Of a stretch of DNA of 64,000 nt, positions 1-12,041 are shown piece after piece. The stretch is from Clitopilus passeckerianus (taxonomy: Eukaryota; Basidiomycota; Agaricomycetes; Agaricales; Entolomataceae). A program made the translations under genes and the position numbers. A model generated the notes under the pieces. That model was given only the letters and a program-made list of their open reading frames with translations, had not been told where the DNA came from and did not search any database. Position 1 is the stretch's first letter, and each line of letters opens with the position of its first letter. Location: assembly GCA_944990035.1 (NCBI GenBank), contig CALYLX010000138.1:1-64000 (forward strand). Direction: 5' to 3'.

Positions 1-480
1 AAACTCGCGACTGCGATGGAAGCAAAAAATGGTTACGTCGCACAGATCAACGACGTAAAGGAGCAACTGACGGTTGAGCGGGCCGCTCGAATCGAGTCGG
101 TAAGTCATTTGCGTCGCAACCTCCTCCCAAACGAAAGAGGCTGATTGAGTTGTTGAGGATTCCCGCACCAAGAGGCTCTCGAGGTTGGTAGAACTACGGA
201 AACATCTCGTCGAGCTGGAGAAAGAATTGAATGCATATGGAGACTGTGATCCAGCTGTCATTGAAGAGAAGAAGAGAGCGGTGTTCCTGGCCAAAGAAGC
301 CGCGCTTCGGTGGACAGGTGAGATCCTCAGACGAGAGAGCTTACCCTGTTCTGTTCCTCATGTCTCTTTGCAGACAATTACGGGACGCTGCTCACCTATT
401 TCACGCGCCAACATTGTATAGAAGCCGAAGAGGTTAGAAAATACCTAGGTATATCCGACGACTACGAGGACCTTGCCTAA
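1..480 (+). CDS. MND1: Mnd1 meiotic recombination protein, C-terminal part (5' end outside window)
   Basis: Three exons are visible: 1-99, 158-317 and 374-480 (TAA), joined by introns of 58 and 56 nt with GT...AG ends. The reading frame is open to the left edge, so the N-terminal winged-helix part is missing. The visible part is a coiled coil (RTKRLSRLVELRKHLVEL) followed by the signature region YGDCDPAVIEEKK...KEAALRWTDNYGTL and the tail KYLGISDDYEDLA. This matches the Mnd1 C-terminus, where the block around CDP and RWTDN is strongly conserved. By family, Mnd1 forms a heterodimer with Hop2 that assists Dmc1/Rad51 strand invasion in meiosis. No frame defects are seen. Confidence 0.88.
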
Positions 481-919
481 GTTGACGGGGGGAGAGGTTG
501 GATTCGGATAAAGAGACGTCGACGGATAAATAGAGATCGACAGAGAATAGCCAAGGTTATAGGAGATCGGTGCAGCCCAAGACCAAAAGGGTTTGTTGAG
601 ATGAAGCCAAAAATCAGGATTATCAACATGGCGAGCGGGGGAGTAGCACATGTAAATTGTAATGAATCGATTTCTTTGCACAACCGTCGTGCCCGCATGG
701 AGTGCAGTCGGGAGACAGCTTAAGCCGTTTAGCATAAGCATATTGCGTAAAAGGAGGAGGACCTCCGGTTTCTCATGATGGTGCAGTCTCCCTGTAAGTA
801 CAAGGATCTTTGTACGCTCCTCAAGCATCAGAATGGTGATCGATTGATCAGAAGTGTGCGACAGTGAGTTGATTGCATTGCGAACGCCGGGTCTCTTCTG
901 CATCTTTCCCTGTGCGCAG

Positions 920-1042
920 GACCCTCAAGAGGTGCGACACTCGGCTAGCAGGTAGCTCTCAAGCAACGAGTCAACTGTTGGAAAGGCTAAAGGAGCAAAC
1001 TCGGATACAACAGAGTACGGCATCTAGCAACGGAAACTTGGG
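920..1042 (+). CDS. Possible exon of an unrecognised small coiled-coil protein
   Basis: An open segment runs from a good acceptor (TGTGCGCAG, ending 919) to a consensus donor (GTGAGT at 1043). It encodes a hydrophilic helix-prone stretch containing SQATSQLLERLKEQTRIQQS. A possible short last exon after an acceptor near 1110 would end at a TAG within 50 nt. A donor-like GTAAGT at about 792 could close an upstream exon, but I found no convincing start codon or 5' exon. Composition looks coding, but the gene is not recognised and the model is incomplete. Confidence 0.22.
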
Positions 1043-1683
1043 GTGAGTCTGTCTCGTACAGTACTTTAGACATTTGTCCGAGAATGCTACTTCCTTCGAC
1101 ACATGATGGCAAGAGAAGTCCAAGCTCCGGCGTTTCTGTATACATAGGTATTGAAGGAACCCCTTCGATGCCAATACAAAGGATGAGTACCAGTTCTCGG
1201 TTCCTAGAACCCAGTTAAGTCACATGCCAGTGGTGCGACTGGGCGGAACGCGCTTAAGCCAGCATCAGAGCTATACTCAGTGATTGCGGGGTAGAGATGA
1301 CAGGGATTTGACGAGCATGTCAGATCCATCCAATGATGAACAGGCTTCCCTTCGTCTATTGAGTCCGAGTGTGTAGATGCGCGTGTGCTTCCTCGTGGGG
1401 CCGCGATGGGCCCCATGTACTATGACACAAACAGTCTCGAATAAAGAAACGCGTTCCCCAGGCGCATAGACAGCGCCCGGATAATATCCGGTTTATCCAG
1501 TTTGTGGAGGGAAGGAAAGGCTATTTTTCATATGAGGTTTGTGGCAAGACGCACTAAAAGCAGGGTCAACTGATGGTGTGACTGAAGCGTGACCACCTAA
1601 ACCGTCGGAGGGTCGTCGTCGTGTTCCAGAACAACAAAATTTGGACTTTCATCTGCAATTCAACGTCTTTCTTTACACCCACC

Positions 1684-4600
1684 ATGTCTCTCAGTCCAGC
1701 GACTTCAGTTTCCAACGACGAGTCTTCAACGAAGCGGCGACGTACCAATGGCGACCCTAATATGGTTGCACTGTCAAACCAACCCACACCGGCAACGCCG
1801 GCCCAGCCACAAACTACACCTCACATTCCGAAGAGGGGGGCGCGGGCCTGTACTGCCTGTAGGAAAGGAAAGAACAGATGTGAAGGAGAGGTAAGAGTTC
1901 ATTCTTGTATACGGCCCACTTGCTCCCGTCTGCTCACTGTGGTCCGCCTTGCCCGCCCCGGCCCGGTCTTTTGAACTGCTCTACAGGCTCCTTGTCGACG
2001 TTGTGCGCACAATGGCATCGCTTGCATTTACGAAAAGCCAGAGAAGAAACCTGCTCCGGGCCTTCCAGGGGCAGGTTTCTTCTCTGGAAACCTGCTCCGG
2101 GCCTTCCAGGGGCAAGTGTAGAGTAAGTCTCACCTGCCACGTCTTGGCTTCATGGTTCGGTTGATCAACAATCCATAGGCGCCTATCCCGACTCGAAGGA
2201 CAATACCTGGTATATTCATTCACGATTGCCCGCGATCATAGCCTATGTTCTAACAACACGTGCAGGTGCTCCAAAGCCAGATGATTGGCATGCAGTCGTC
2301 GTTAGATAGGATTCTATCTGCAGTACAATCCAATCAACAACCACAGAACAACATGTCCATGAACCAGTTACCGCCCATGTATCCATCCGGTTCTGGACGG
2401 GACGGAACCGGATACCTCCCTTCTCGAAATGGCTACGACATGTCATCCCCAGGCTCCGGGTCTTCTGAACGAAGCCGGTTCCCTCCTCTGCCTGGTTTCG
2501 CGCCGCCGGTTGGTATCATATCCTTGGCTATGTACGAGCTGTCGCTTATCTATTCTTAGCCGCACAAATATGCTACGTACGGAATTGTGCCAAGCACTGC
2601 ACCATCCTCAGATGACGAATCAGAAGATACGCTTCCACGCTCTACTCTGAACGCGCCGATCGAGGCCTTGCAAGGGCTTGCGAACGCGGCTGCAGAGCTG
2701 GCGGCAGCTCCTTCCTCGGACCCGCCACGGTACGGTTCTTTTGGCGGACCCCAAATGCATTTCATTGTCTTATCCCATCTGACAGGGTCAAGAAACGCAA
2801 AAGGGCCGAACCCATTCCCCGGAACGCGTTTCCGCACGTAGTCGAGAAGGTTGCCAAGTTTTTCTCCAAATGGGTTATCTGTATTCACCTCTTATCTCTA
2901 TTCAGGGCCTCGTCACCGATACTGAAGCCAGGGAGCTGTATAATATGTAATTGTCGGCTTGACCGCCTTCAGCATCGGCCGTGCATTGCTGACACCGATG
3001 TTGTACATAGATTCTTTGCGGGATGTCATCTCTTTATACCTGTGTTCGACCCGATGTACGATACCTATGAAAGCTTGATGGAGCGGACGCCTTGGACCTT
3101 CGACGCCATTCTAGCTGTCGCTGGCAAAATCCGCAGCGGCAATGGGCCGCTGAGTCCAACCTTCTACAAGTGTCTCGAAGAAGCTCAAGGTATCGCTCGA
3201 TCATCACTCTTCGGGCCTGTTGTTCGGAAGGAGGCCGTACAAGGTTAGCGTCATTTCTTATCCAACGCAACTTAACACATATCTAATTTATCTCTTTCAG
3301 GAATGCTCCTTCTTGCTGCTTGGAGTACGAACGGCTGGTTACCAAGTGGACATGCTATGCGAATGGCATTGGACCTTGGGCTCCAGAGCACTCGAGAAAC
3401 TTGCTGAAGATAATGGCAAGCAACGCACTCAGGAAGAAGAACGAGACCTCGGTATGTCAAACTCCTGAGTTAATATAACCCTATTAATTCCATAGTGGTC
3501 TCGGCGCGTATTTGGCTCTGTCTCTACTGGTTCGATCATCAGTAAGCAAATCCCCTTGAGATTCGTCGCGGGAACGCTAACCCAGGACCTAGAATGAGTT
3601 TGGGCACGGGCCGGCCTATCGTACTCCGCGACGAGAACTCAATACGTCACTGCCGCCTCCTTCTCAACCATCCTATGGCGTCACCGACCGATGTCAGGTT
3701 GATAGCCCTGTCGAACTGATCGCACAGAAGAGTAAGTGCCTACGTCCGCCCGTCCGCCCAGGCTGACTGAATCCTCCAGCCCAAATATACGAAACGTTGG
3801 CTCCTCTCAATGGTCAAGTCAACCACAATACGCTGGCGTTCATCCGCCGAGCCAACGTTGCCTTGGATAAATGGTGGTCTGATTGCGACGACCTTCATCG
3901 TTAGTCTACCCTCCTTCGTTGACTAAAAACTCTTAAGCTAACACTGACCTCAAGGTCAAACTATGGATCAAGACTCCCTCCTGCGCAAGATTCTCGCCGG
4001 AGAATTGCATTACGCCAAACTTTGGGTTGTGTGCGTGGCTCTCCGAGGCGTGGCATGGGACAAGATGCCATTTGAGCAACGGGAGCTTGCCTTCCAGGCC
4101 AAGGACTCGGCTTCCAACTGCCTCAACATCTTCTTGACGTCTTCAGAATACCGGTTGGTGTCCCCATGATTGACGATTGCTCCCGTCATGCTGATACATA
4201 TCTTGTCATAGTGCTGCACTACGCTATGCGGTCCATGATAGTCTCGTGACCGCGGCTTTCTCTGGGCTTTTCCTTCTCAAAATGGCCAATCTATTCCCTG
4301 CCGAGTTGGATTTGGGTGGTATCATTGGCCAGGTTGAACAACTTGCCCAGCTTCTCCGAGGTTGCTGCCGAGAGGTGGGTCCTGACTCATTAACTGTTGT
4401 GTGCATCTAAACTGACGAATGCCGCTCCTAGATATGCACTTGCCTTGCGCATCATGCTTGCCAACCTCCGGCGTAAGGTCGGGATCACCAGTGGCATTGT
4501 CACGCCTGCGCCCACGATGCCGCCTCCGTCCTTCCCTCAGGACATGATCGTGTCTCCCACCTTTGTCGATCCCGCGCTGCCGCCCCTTTTACTATGGAAG

Positions 4601-4838
4601 AGCTTGGGTTCGTCTGGCCCAGCGACAGGGGCATCTTCAGCCCGTCTGCCGTCCCTGTCTGGTTGCAGGAACAGGTAAGTCACCATCTCTCGTTATGGTG
4701 TGGATCTTTCGCTGACTTGTAATGGTAGAGCTTGGCCGATCTTGGACTGCCTATCAATGGCTCGGATGGTATCTTCATTCAGATGAACGGCTCAAATGGA
4801 TGGGGGCTGACTTTCCACCCATGCCTGAAGCCTGGTAA
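1684..4838 (+). pseudogene. Zn(II)2Cys6 transcription factor, frame-disrupted
   Basis: The product would be a fungal binuclear-cluster transcription factor. Exon 1 (1684-1890) and exon 2 (from 1987) encode a perfect cluster CX2CX6CX5CX2CX6C, ACTACRKGKNRCEG then APCRRCAHNGIACIY. A leucine-rich linker follows, then a 'fungal-specific transcription factor' middle-homology region (FFAGCHLFIPVFDP, WSTNGWLPSGHA, SARIWLCLYWFDHQ), ending in a GMPEAW-like tail at 4838. About 14 short introns are recognisable. The frame breaks at five places inside conserved protein: about 3385 (net -2), 3701 (-1), 4350 (-2), 4588 (1-2 nt) and 4801 (a G-run one short). A 41-bp duplication at 2046-2114 also disturbs the frame unless an unusually short 35-nt intron is removed. 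This is either a pseudogene or a real gene damaged by sequence errors. The target pathway is not readable. Confidence 0.75.
2038..2114. repeat. 41-bp-period direct repeat with embedded 16-bp perfect inverted repeat
   Basis: The 28-bp block GAAACCTGCTCCGGGCCTTC... occurs at 2046-2073 and again at 2087-2114. CCAGAGAAGAAACCTG (2038-2053) is the exact reverse complement of CAGGTTTCTTCTCTGG (2072-2087), with an 18-nt loop. The structure lies just after the zinc cluster coding region and its 41-nt period is not a multiple of three. It looks like a palindrome-mediated template-switch duplication. Confidence 0.9.
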
Positions 4839-5128
4839 ATGCCTCCCACAAGAATCACCCTGGATGGTGCATTCACTTGCAAACTCAATTTCAGAAGCCT
4901 CAATTTAATATTTATCAAATGGCTGTGTTCGTGTCAAAACGATACCCTTGTAACATTACCTTGAGAGTCCTGCAACAGCTTTCCTATACTGTAAATAACC
5001 GCCCATGCTAATCAATCTTATGTTTGATGTTATTCTTTATTTCCTCGAAATGTGTATATGGCATGATAAGAGTGCGAGCTACGATAGCGAAGGTAGTATT
5101 ACGGCAATATATGCGATCCAGGTTGAAA

Positions 5129-6772
5129 TCACTCTTCGTCAGAATCTTCCTCTTGCTCCTGCAAAAACTGGAAGAACAACGTCATTAATGTTCGAATATT
5201 TCAGAGCGTTTCCAACAGACCTTGACAAGTGCTTCCGTTGCCTTCAAGAAGTGCTGCCTTCCTTGAGGTTTTGATCCTTTCTGATGCCAATATATGATTG
5301 CTTGGTCTGACACGCAATCCTTGTTGTACAGAACCTGCCCAAAACTGGTTAGAAACAGGAAAGTCGGGTCCCGGATGGATGGCGGCGTACTTTCAGAATT
5401 TGAGGGAAGGCTTTCATGATACGTGTATCCTCATAACAGTAAACCTGTACAACGTTAATTAGGGCGACCTGTGTTTTGGCCGACTGGCAAAACGGCTCTA
5501 AGATGGGCGCGTATTTCTAGGAGTTGGTGCCAACTCGAGGTCAACCTCGCTGGTCGAAGAGATTAATGACATACCCCGACTTCGCGGAGAGCCAGACCTT
5601 CAATCTGGTCCGCACGGGCACTCCAATCAACGGAAGCCATGAGTCCTTGCCAAATGCATTGGACAAGCTCTTCCGGTGGCAATGGGCTCTCTTGTTGGTG
5701 GTTTCTAACGGCCTCGATAATCTGGAGAATTTATTAAATTTGAACCAGCCTAGTAGCCAAAAAATAATTGCCTGCTCAGGGTATCTTCCCTCTCACACTG
5801 CTCGGTCAAGCTTGAGACCAAGGCACTCTTGACCACAGCATATTGTTTCCTTGCATACCATTCCGCCACTTGGGGGATTCCGGCCTTCCTAAAATGCTCC
5901 TCCAGGAGCTTTGCTTCACGTCTATTAGGAGGGAAAAAGAGAAGGAGGTCCTTGATGTTGGCTCGCTTGAGAGCTGCAGAAAGGTGCTCCATTGACTGAT
6001 CAGCCAAGTAGGCCTTGAAGACGATAGTCAAGACGTTGATGGACACGTCTATCGGATCGTCAGCGCAAGTTTTGGGAAGAAATGAAGGTAAAGCTACCAT
6101 TCTTGATAAGGTGGTCCTTGGTCAAACTCTGCAGGCACGATGCACCAATAAGACCTTGAGACATCATCACACCGACGGCGACCGAGACCTTATCTCGCTG
6201 CTCTGGTGTCCATCGGTTGATGTACTGGAGAAGCGTTGGGAGCGAGGATTCTTCCAGGGGTTTCTGAAGATATTTGTACCTGCACCAAATCTCCATAAGC
6301 AGCAACTCAGGAGAAGCTGACGCAAAACCGCACCTTCTGAACAATTTATTGAGGACATCGACATACTTCTTCACCTCATCTATCTGCACCGGCTCCTTGG
6401 CGTTGAAAATAGTGAAAGGAGAGACTGGTGCTCCGTCCTCGAGATAGCTGCCTCCAGGCTGGAGGAGCCCGCCGACCAAGATGAGCTCGAAGAGGCTATC
6501 TGCATACTTCAAGAATTCCAACTGAGCGCCTGCTTGAGTTAATTTGGTCGTAAACTGATCAAAATCTCCCTCTGGAACGGCTTCAAGGTACTTGAAGAGT
6601 TGATCGCGAAAGACTGTATGAATCCGACATAACAGTCAGTATCGACATTGTGTGTGGGTACTGATGATTACTGACTCTCTGGTTCGTGCTTTGCTTGGGC
6701 TTTGACAGCACCTTTCCTGGCTTTGATTCTGACCCCCTGCAACGAAGGCTTAGCGGCGGATTGCTGAGACAT
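5129..6772 (-). CDS. eIF5-mimic protein (BZW1/BZW2, 5MP family)
   Basis: Start ATG is at 6772 and stop TGA at 5129. Exons read 6676-6772, 6334-6613, 6098-6279 and 6048 down to about 5772, then four more exons to 5129. The protein starts MSQQSAAKPSLQGVRIKARK, has the MIF4G/HEAT-like middle (QLEFLKYADSLFELILVGGL, LQYINRWTPEQRDKVSVAVG) and a C-terminal W2 domain (CYEDTRIMKAFPQILKVLY, DQAIIYWHQKGSKPQGRQHF) ending EQEEDSDEE. The family binds eIF2 and eIF3 through the W2 domain and restrains start-codon selection. Oddity: the intron at 5722-5771 appears to use a GC donor (AG|GCAATT), and the two flanking exons are one base out of frame (QCEREDTLS to IIEAVRNHQ). The rest is collinear. Confidence 0.85.
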
Positions 6773-6960
6773 ACACAATCCTCAACGACGTTAAAGACCA
6801 AGCTGGGAGATTTGGACTCGTGTGGATATCTAAAATCAATCCACAGCCCTGCAGCTCAACTCGGTCTTTGCCGAGTAAGCTCACACCATCCTCGCGATAT
6901 TCGTAAATCGTCATAAATTGGAACATAAAATACATGAAAATACAGTAAATAATACACATT

Positions 6961-9350
6961 TTACTCCTTCTTCGTAGCATACTCGACCTTGATAAGGTCT
7001 GCTGCTTTTCTGCGATTGCGAATACCGCACCAGCCTGACGAAGCAAGGATCAGCAACCCGCCTTGTCCGAGGCAAACGCACTCACCGTATGTCCAGAAAC
7101 AATCTTGGGGAAAACACTTGCATCAACAATCCTCAATCCCTTTATACCATACACCCTCAGCTGAGAATCTAAAACGCCTCCGTCGGCCAGCGGTGCCATT
7201 CGACAAGTCCCGACCGGATGGTACAGCGTCTCTGCCCGCTGTCTTACGATCTCTCTCAGCTTCTCGTCGGGCTCTTTCTCCAAGGCATGATCAAGCAAAG
7301 GGCGTTTGTACGTGTGATCAATACGTGAGGACAGTGGGCCGGCTTGGCAATCTTGAAGAGCAGCCGAACTCCACGCACAAGTTTGTCGAGGTCTTCAGGG
7401 GCTTCAAAGTATCTGGAAAGGAGAGGTGCGGGGAAGAAAAGTGAGAAACATACTTTGGATCCATAACTGGGTTTTCCCAAGGATCTTTGCTCTTTAGCTT
7501 CAGAGTGCCTTTACTGTTTGGCCTGTCACACAAAAATCAGTACCCTTTCACCTTGAGATACATGTGTTGCTTACCTCAGTAGTACAGCGTGTAGTCCGAC
7601 CGTATGCATCGGGAAAATGTACCTCCCATGGTCCTTGTACGCAAACGGCGTAGAGAATAGTTCCAGATCGGGACTGTCCTGAGCGGATGTGGAGTCCTTC
7701 TCTATCGGGGTGGGAAAATCTGCCGCGGGGAAGAGTGTAGGATCGTCGGAACGACAGAAAGCGGCCGCTTCTCCAATCTACAAATTCACGAGTTAGGAGG
7801 TGGGAGGGTGCATTTAAGTGAGCGGGGGAGCTTACGTTAGTAGCCATAGGTCCCTTGTGTTTGACGAAGTATGTATACACGCTGCCGAGAGCCTTGACTG
7901 CTTCTACTGGTGTGTGAGGCTTGATATGCTTCGTTGAAGCATTCAACTTGTCCTTCAAGTTGACATCCACCACAGGATGATCAATGAGGTTTTCTCCCAC
8001 ACCGGGAAGGTCATATACAACGGGAATCTTGTACGTTTCAAGCTGGGAGGTGGAGCCAATGCCTGACAGGAGTAGGATGTGTGGTGAATGGATCGCGCCA
8101 GCTCTATCGTCCAAACATCAGCCCCAAACATCAGCACGCCAGAGATCTAAACTCACGTCAGGAGAACTTCCTTCTTGGCAAATGCTCGATATGAAGGACC
8201 ATTCTTTGATGCAGCATACTGACTCCGATGGCTCTGGGCTCGCCTTCAGTGGGCTTGTCAAAGAGGATCTTGGTCACGGAGGCATGGGTAGCAACGACCA
8301 AGTTTGACCGTGCCAGAACGTCCTTGGTGAGGTATGCTGATTCTGAGGAAACTCTCGTAGCCTTGTTGTCGACATATGTCACTACAGGGTATTAGAAAGA
8401 TCCGCGTGGCAGTTCGCGACTACTCACTCGTCTAGAGTGGCACCATAAGTGATACTTCGAAGTAAATCAAGCAAAACGTAAACACTCACCCTACTAACAC
8501 CCTTCGTCCCCGCCGTCGTATTGAAATCAGGGTTAAATGGGATTCCAACCTCCTCACAACTCTTAACAAACGCCGCCGAGGGCTTCGTTATCGAGTTATG
8601 GTACCCAATTTCCACTGGTCCTGTTAATCCTTTCTGTTTCCCGTCGATACCAGGGTATTTGGGGCTGGGAACGTATTTCTCAAATTTGCGGAAGTAACGG
8701 TGGAAGTTGGCCCATGACCAGGAGTCATCGCCAGTTATTTGGGCCCACTCGTTGAAGTCTCCTGGGGCGCCATATTGAGCCCTATAACAAAAGATGGTTT
8801 AGTGGTGGGGCCTGGAACCTGAGAAAACGAACATCTGAGCATTGATGGAGGAGCAACCTCCAAGCATCTTCCCTAGAATACTTCTTAGAGGAGGATTCGT
8901 ACGAGAATGGTATCAGCATACCTCGCGGCCAATACCATTCTCTCTTCCCCGCTGCAGCCTGAGGCTCCGTGTAAAGTTCGTAGACATGCTTTGTATGAAA
9001 CAAGAAGTTGAATGCAGCTGGGATGCGACTGAAGAGGAGGCTTTTCCCACTATCGGCAGAGCGGAGGTCAGTGCCTGGTTGTGATGGGCAATGGCAGTGG
9101 GCGTACCTTCCTCCAGACTCCAGTAGCAAGACCTTGAACGCCGGATTCTCACTCAACCTGGCAGCCAAAACACAGCCCGCAGTTCCTGTAGATGCATAAT
9201 AAGGATTGGTATCGAGAAGTTGAATAAGCGCCAGAAAACCATACCTCCTCCGATAATGATGAAGTCATACTGGAATTTAATGTCCGGATTTACATCCCCA
9301 GTACTCGGAACCCGCTGCCCAGCTTGAGATCCCTTCACGTAGTTGACCAT
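6961..9350 (-). CDS. GMC (glucose-methanol-choline) oxidoreductase, frame-disrupted
   Basis: Start ATG at 9350, stop TAA at 6961, about nine exons. Visible motifs in order: FAD dinucleotide fold [20 protein letters not shown], the GMC signature [15 protein letters not shown], the second signature [16 protein letters not shown], and the C-terminal catalytic segment YHPVGTCRM...[10 protein letters not shown]...SGHT with its two histidines. No signal peptide is obvious, so an intracellular or alcohol/aryl-alcohol-type oxidase-dehydrogenase is likelier than a secreted one. The substrate cannot be read. The frame slips by one base at about 8214 (between RAIGV and [13 protein letters not shown]), 7353 (RLLFKIAK to GPLSSRID) and 7003 (AIAEK to [14 protein letters not shown]). 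At the 8383 splice junction a donor six bases upstream (GTGTTA) restores the frame. Confidence 0.8.
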
Positions 9351-10657
9351 TTCTCCAAGGTTTCAACGAGTAGAATAAAAAAGAAGAAGATCGAAGGCAC
9401 TCTTCCAAGAAGGATCAACCAATGTCGTCGCCATGAAGAGGCTTATATTGAATATAACAGTTGATTCCAACCGCCGGTTCAATTTGATGTCCGGGGTAGA
9501 ATCACATTGTGGAGGTGAATTGGCAGGGTGCAGTAGCATAATCTGGTTTCATCTGGACTTGTCGTAACTCCCCAAGCGATGGGAGAAACCCCTCGATCAT
9601 GGATCACAAGGACTGGAGGTTACCATATTTGGCAATCGAGGTGTAGCGGGTGCATTTACGCCGCTGAATCGATGTTCAGGATTGTCAAGAATGCACGCCT
9701 GAATTGAGACGGAATGATGCTTGTGGGTATGGAATAGGGTTCAAGATACCAGGAAGGGAATAGAGGCTGATGACTCATGGTGGCACGTTGAAACCTTCTA
9801 TGAAGTGGCGAAGAGCATGAGTTGTGAACTGCCCTCCGCCGACGTCGAGCAGGCCATGCTGTTGATTGAGTTCACGAAATTAAGACCTATACGAAGTTAA
9901 ACCTTCAGGAGGTATCAGAAAGAGCTGTCCATCCCAGCGTACAGAGGTGTGCTGCGCGCCAAATGATCGATACAGAGCTTTGCTTCCTGGTAATACGCGC
10001 CTATCAACGAAGTCTGTGAAGGAGGGCTTGAGCTAGAACCATTCAACCTGACCCCTATTTGTGGAACTGCTGCCAGCAAACCCTGGGTGCCTCTGTGGAG
10101 GATATCGAAAACCTCATTTTGAGTTGACTGGGTGACTCAGGAGCAGAATTCGTAGTCAAGTCTCCTGCATGGGGCCATCCAGTCTTGTTTGAAGCTTGTT
10201 CAGTAAAACATGGAGAAGGACAATGCAAAGATCCAAAGTAACTCCGCTGGGCCAGTTCCCGAGCGCCAACAAGGGTTAAAGCGGTGGATCCCAGCGCAAT
10301 TGGTGTCAGTATTTAACAACCAGGCAGTGCTTTTGCCCACAAATCTCTTACCTTTCTACAGCTATTGACACTATTCTACTAATTAGCTGTGATTACGCGT
10401 TTCTGGCAAGATAGACGCTTGCCTGATTACAGAACCCCGAACGATCAAATCACAACGCTTATACCAGAGCCACCACAGTCATCACTCAGTTTCGCTACCG
10501 GACTACGGACTACGCTGGCCATAGCCTTTTGAACAGGAATATATAGTTCGTACGTTAACCAGAGCTTCGACATACTACTCAGCTGCCCAACTAACGTCCT
10601 TGGTCGTGTCTAGATCCTGAAATTACATCACCACCCCACCTCCGATTGACAGGACAT
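9351..10657. other. Divergent intergenic region, GMC gene / PP2C gene
   Basis: About 1.3 kb between the start codons of the minus-strand oxidoreductase and the plus-strand phosphatase. I see no convincing coding exon, RNA gene or repeat. It must hold both promoters, but no motif could be assigned. Confidence 0.5.
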
Positions 10658-12041
10658 ATGGCCACGACGACAATGCCACCCAGGTTCTCGGACTCGCCAA
10701 ATGCAAGAAGCAAATCGATAACAGCTGTGGAGCTTGAGACTTATGGTGTATGTCCTAATGGTTGGCTCCTCGTGGAGATCGCTAATGGATGAGTGGCTGT
10801 AGATTCTAAATAGACACGCAACAAAGAATACAGCCTACCAGGTTGGCATATCGGAGGATAAAGGAAGTCGGAGAACGATGGAAGATGCCCATTCCTTCGT
10901 CACCGACTTCGACGCTGTAAGGGGCCAAGGGTTCTTCGCTGTTTTTGACGGGCACGCAGGCAAACATGCTGCCGAGTGGTGTGGAAACCATTTTCACGAA
11001 GTACGTCTTCACAGGCTATCACACTTCACAGCATCTAATTTTCTCATCTATCATAGCACCTCCTTACAAACCTTCATCAAGCGCCCACAACCGTGTGCCG
11101 GACATCCTCAACAACACGTTTCATGATGTTGACGCCAGTCTCTCGAAGCTCTGCGAAGACTCCGAAGGCAAGATCCACTCTGGGTGTACCGCCGTAACTG
11201 CCTTTCTCCGACTCGAAGATGCTTCAGGACACCAATCCTTCCTCAGCACAGCCCCAAGTTCGCCACGATCTGAGTCTCCACCAGCCTCAAACCAGACTGC
11301 TGCCGACGGACTCGCTGATAGCTCCAGTTCTGGCCACAGTAGTGGCTTCCAACTCGAGGATGCCAGTGAGAAGAGCCTCATGAAAAAGAAAAGCTTCAGT
11401 GGAAGCAGGATCCGACAGGCATTGATGTCCTTGACTGGAAACAACAGCCCATCGCATTCGTCACCCGCAACGCCACGATCGACATCCCCTGTTGGGTACA
11501 GGCGAGAGGTCACGGTTCCGCCACCCAGTGTACGCAGAGTTCTCTATATTGCGAACGCAGGGGATGCTCGTGCTGTGCTGTGTCGCGCCGGGAAAGCCGT
11601 CAGGCTGAGCTATGATCACAAGGGATCAGACAAGCAAGAGGCAAAGAGGATCACCGATGCCGGAGGTTTCGTGCTAAGCGGAAGGGTGAACGGTGTGCTG
11701 GCTGTGACCAGAAGCTTGGGTGATAGCAGCATGAAAGAGTTTGTCGTTGGAAGCCCATACACGACCGAGACCGAGCTTTGTGAAGAGGACGAGTTCCTGA
11801 TCATTGCTTGTGATGGGGTAAGTTCAATTTCTTTGGATTCGCTTCTCTTCCAACTCATCGTGCATTTATCTAGTTGTGGGATGTCGCCAACGATCAAGCA
11901 GCTGTTGATCTCGTTCGAGAAATTCCAGATGCTCAGACAGCAAGTACCAAGCTTTTGAAATATGCGCTTTCACATCATACCACCGATAATGTCACTGTCC
12001 TTGTTGTCCGGTTCAAACATGTCACGGCTCAAACGGCTTGA
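10658..12041 (+). CDS. Protein phosphatase 2C (PPM family, Ptc1-like)
   Basis: ATG 10658, TGA 12041; four exons. PP2C motifs appear in order: SRRTMEDAH, FFAVFDGHAG, a GCTAVTAFL segment, NAGDARAVLCRAGKAVRLS, VLAVTRSLGD, IIACDGLWDV and HTTDNVTVLVVRF. The metal-binding aspartates of the DG and DN motifs are present. The family removes phosphate from Ser/Thr in stress and cell-integrity signalling; Ptc1-type enzymes act on MAPK pathways. A roughly 85-residue Ser/Pro-rich insert (from about 11224 to 11520) sits inside the catalytic core between two motifs and contains basic and phospho-site-like stretches. At about 11092 the conserved HLLTNLHQAPTT segment and PDILNNTFHDVDASLS are one base out of phase. 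A 31-nt intron (acceptor at 11030) would also fit, but is unusually short. Confidence 0.85.

Noticed and set aside
445..903. 152-codon minus-strand open frame overlapping the MND1 3' end
   Set aside because: It overlaps the MND1 stop on the opposite strand, has no splice signals, domain or typical start context, and its composition is not coding-like.
8377..8515. Frame break at a GMC oxidoreductase splice junction
   Set aside because: An upstream donor GTGTTA keeps the frame, so this was not counted among the slips although it removes three conserved residues.
10806..11513. Minus-strand open frames across the PP2C gene
   Set aside because: They are shadows of the PP2C exons, which show all catalytic motifs on plus.
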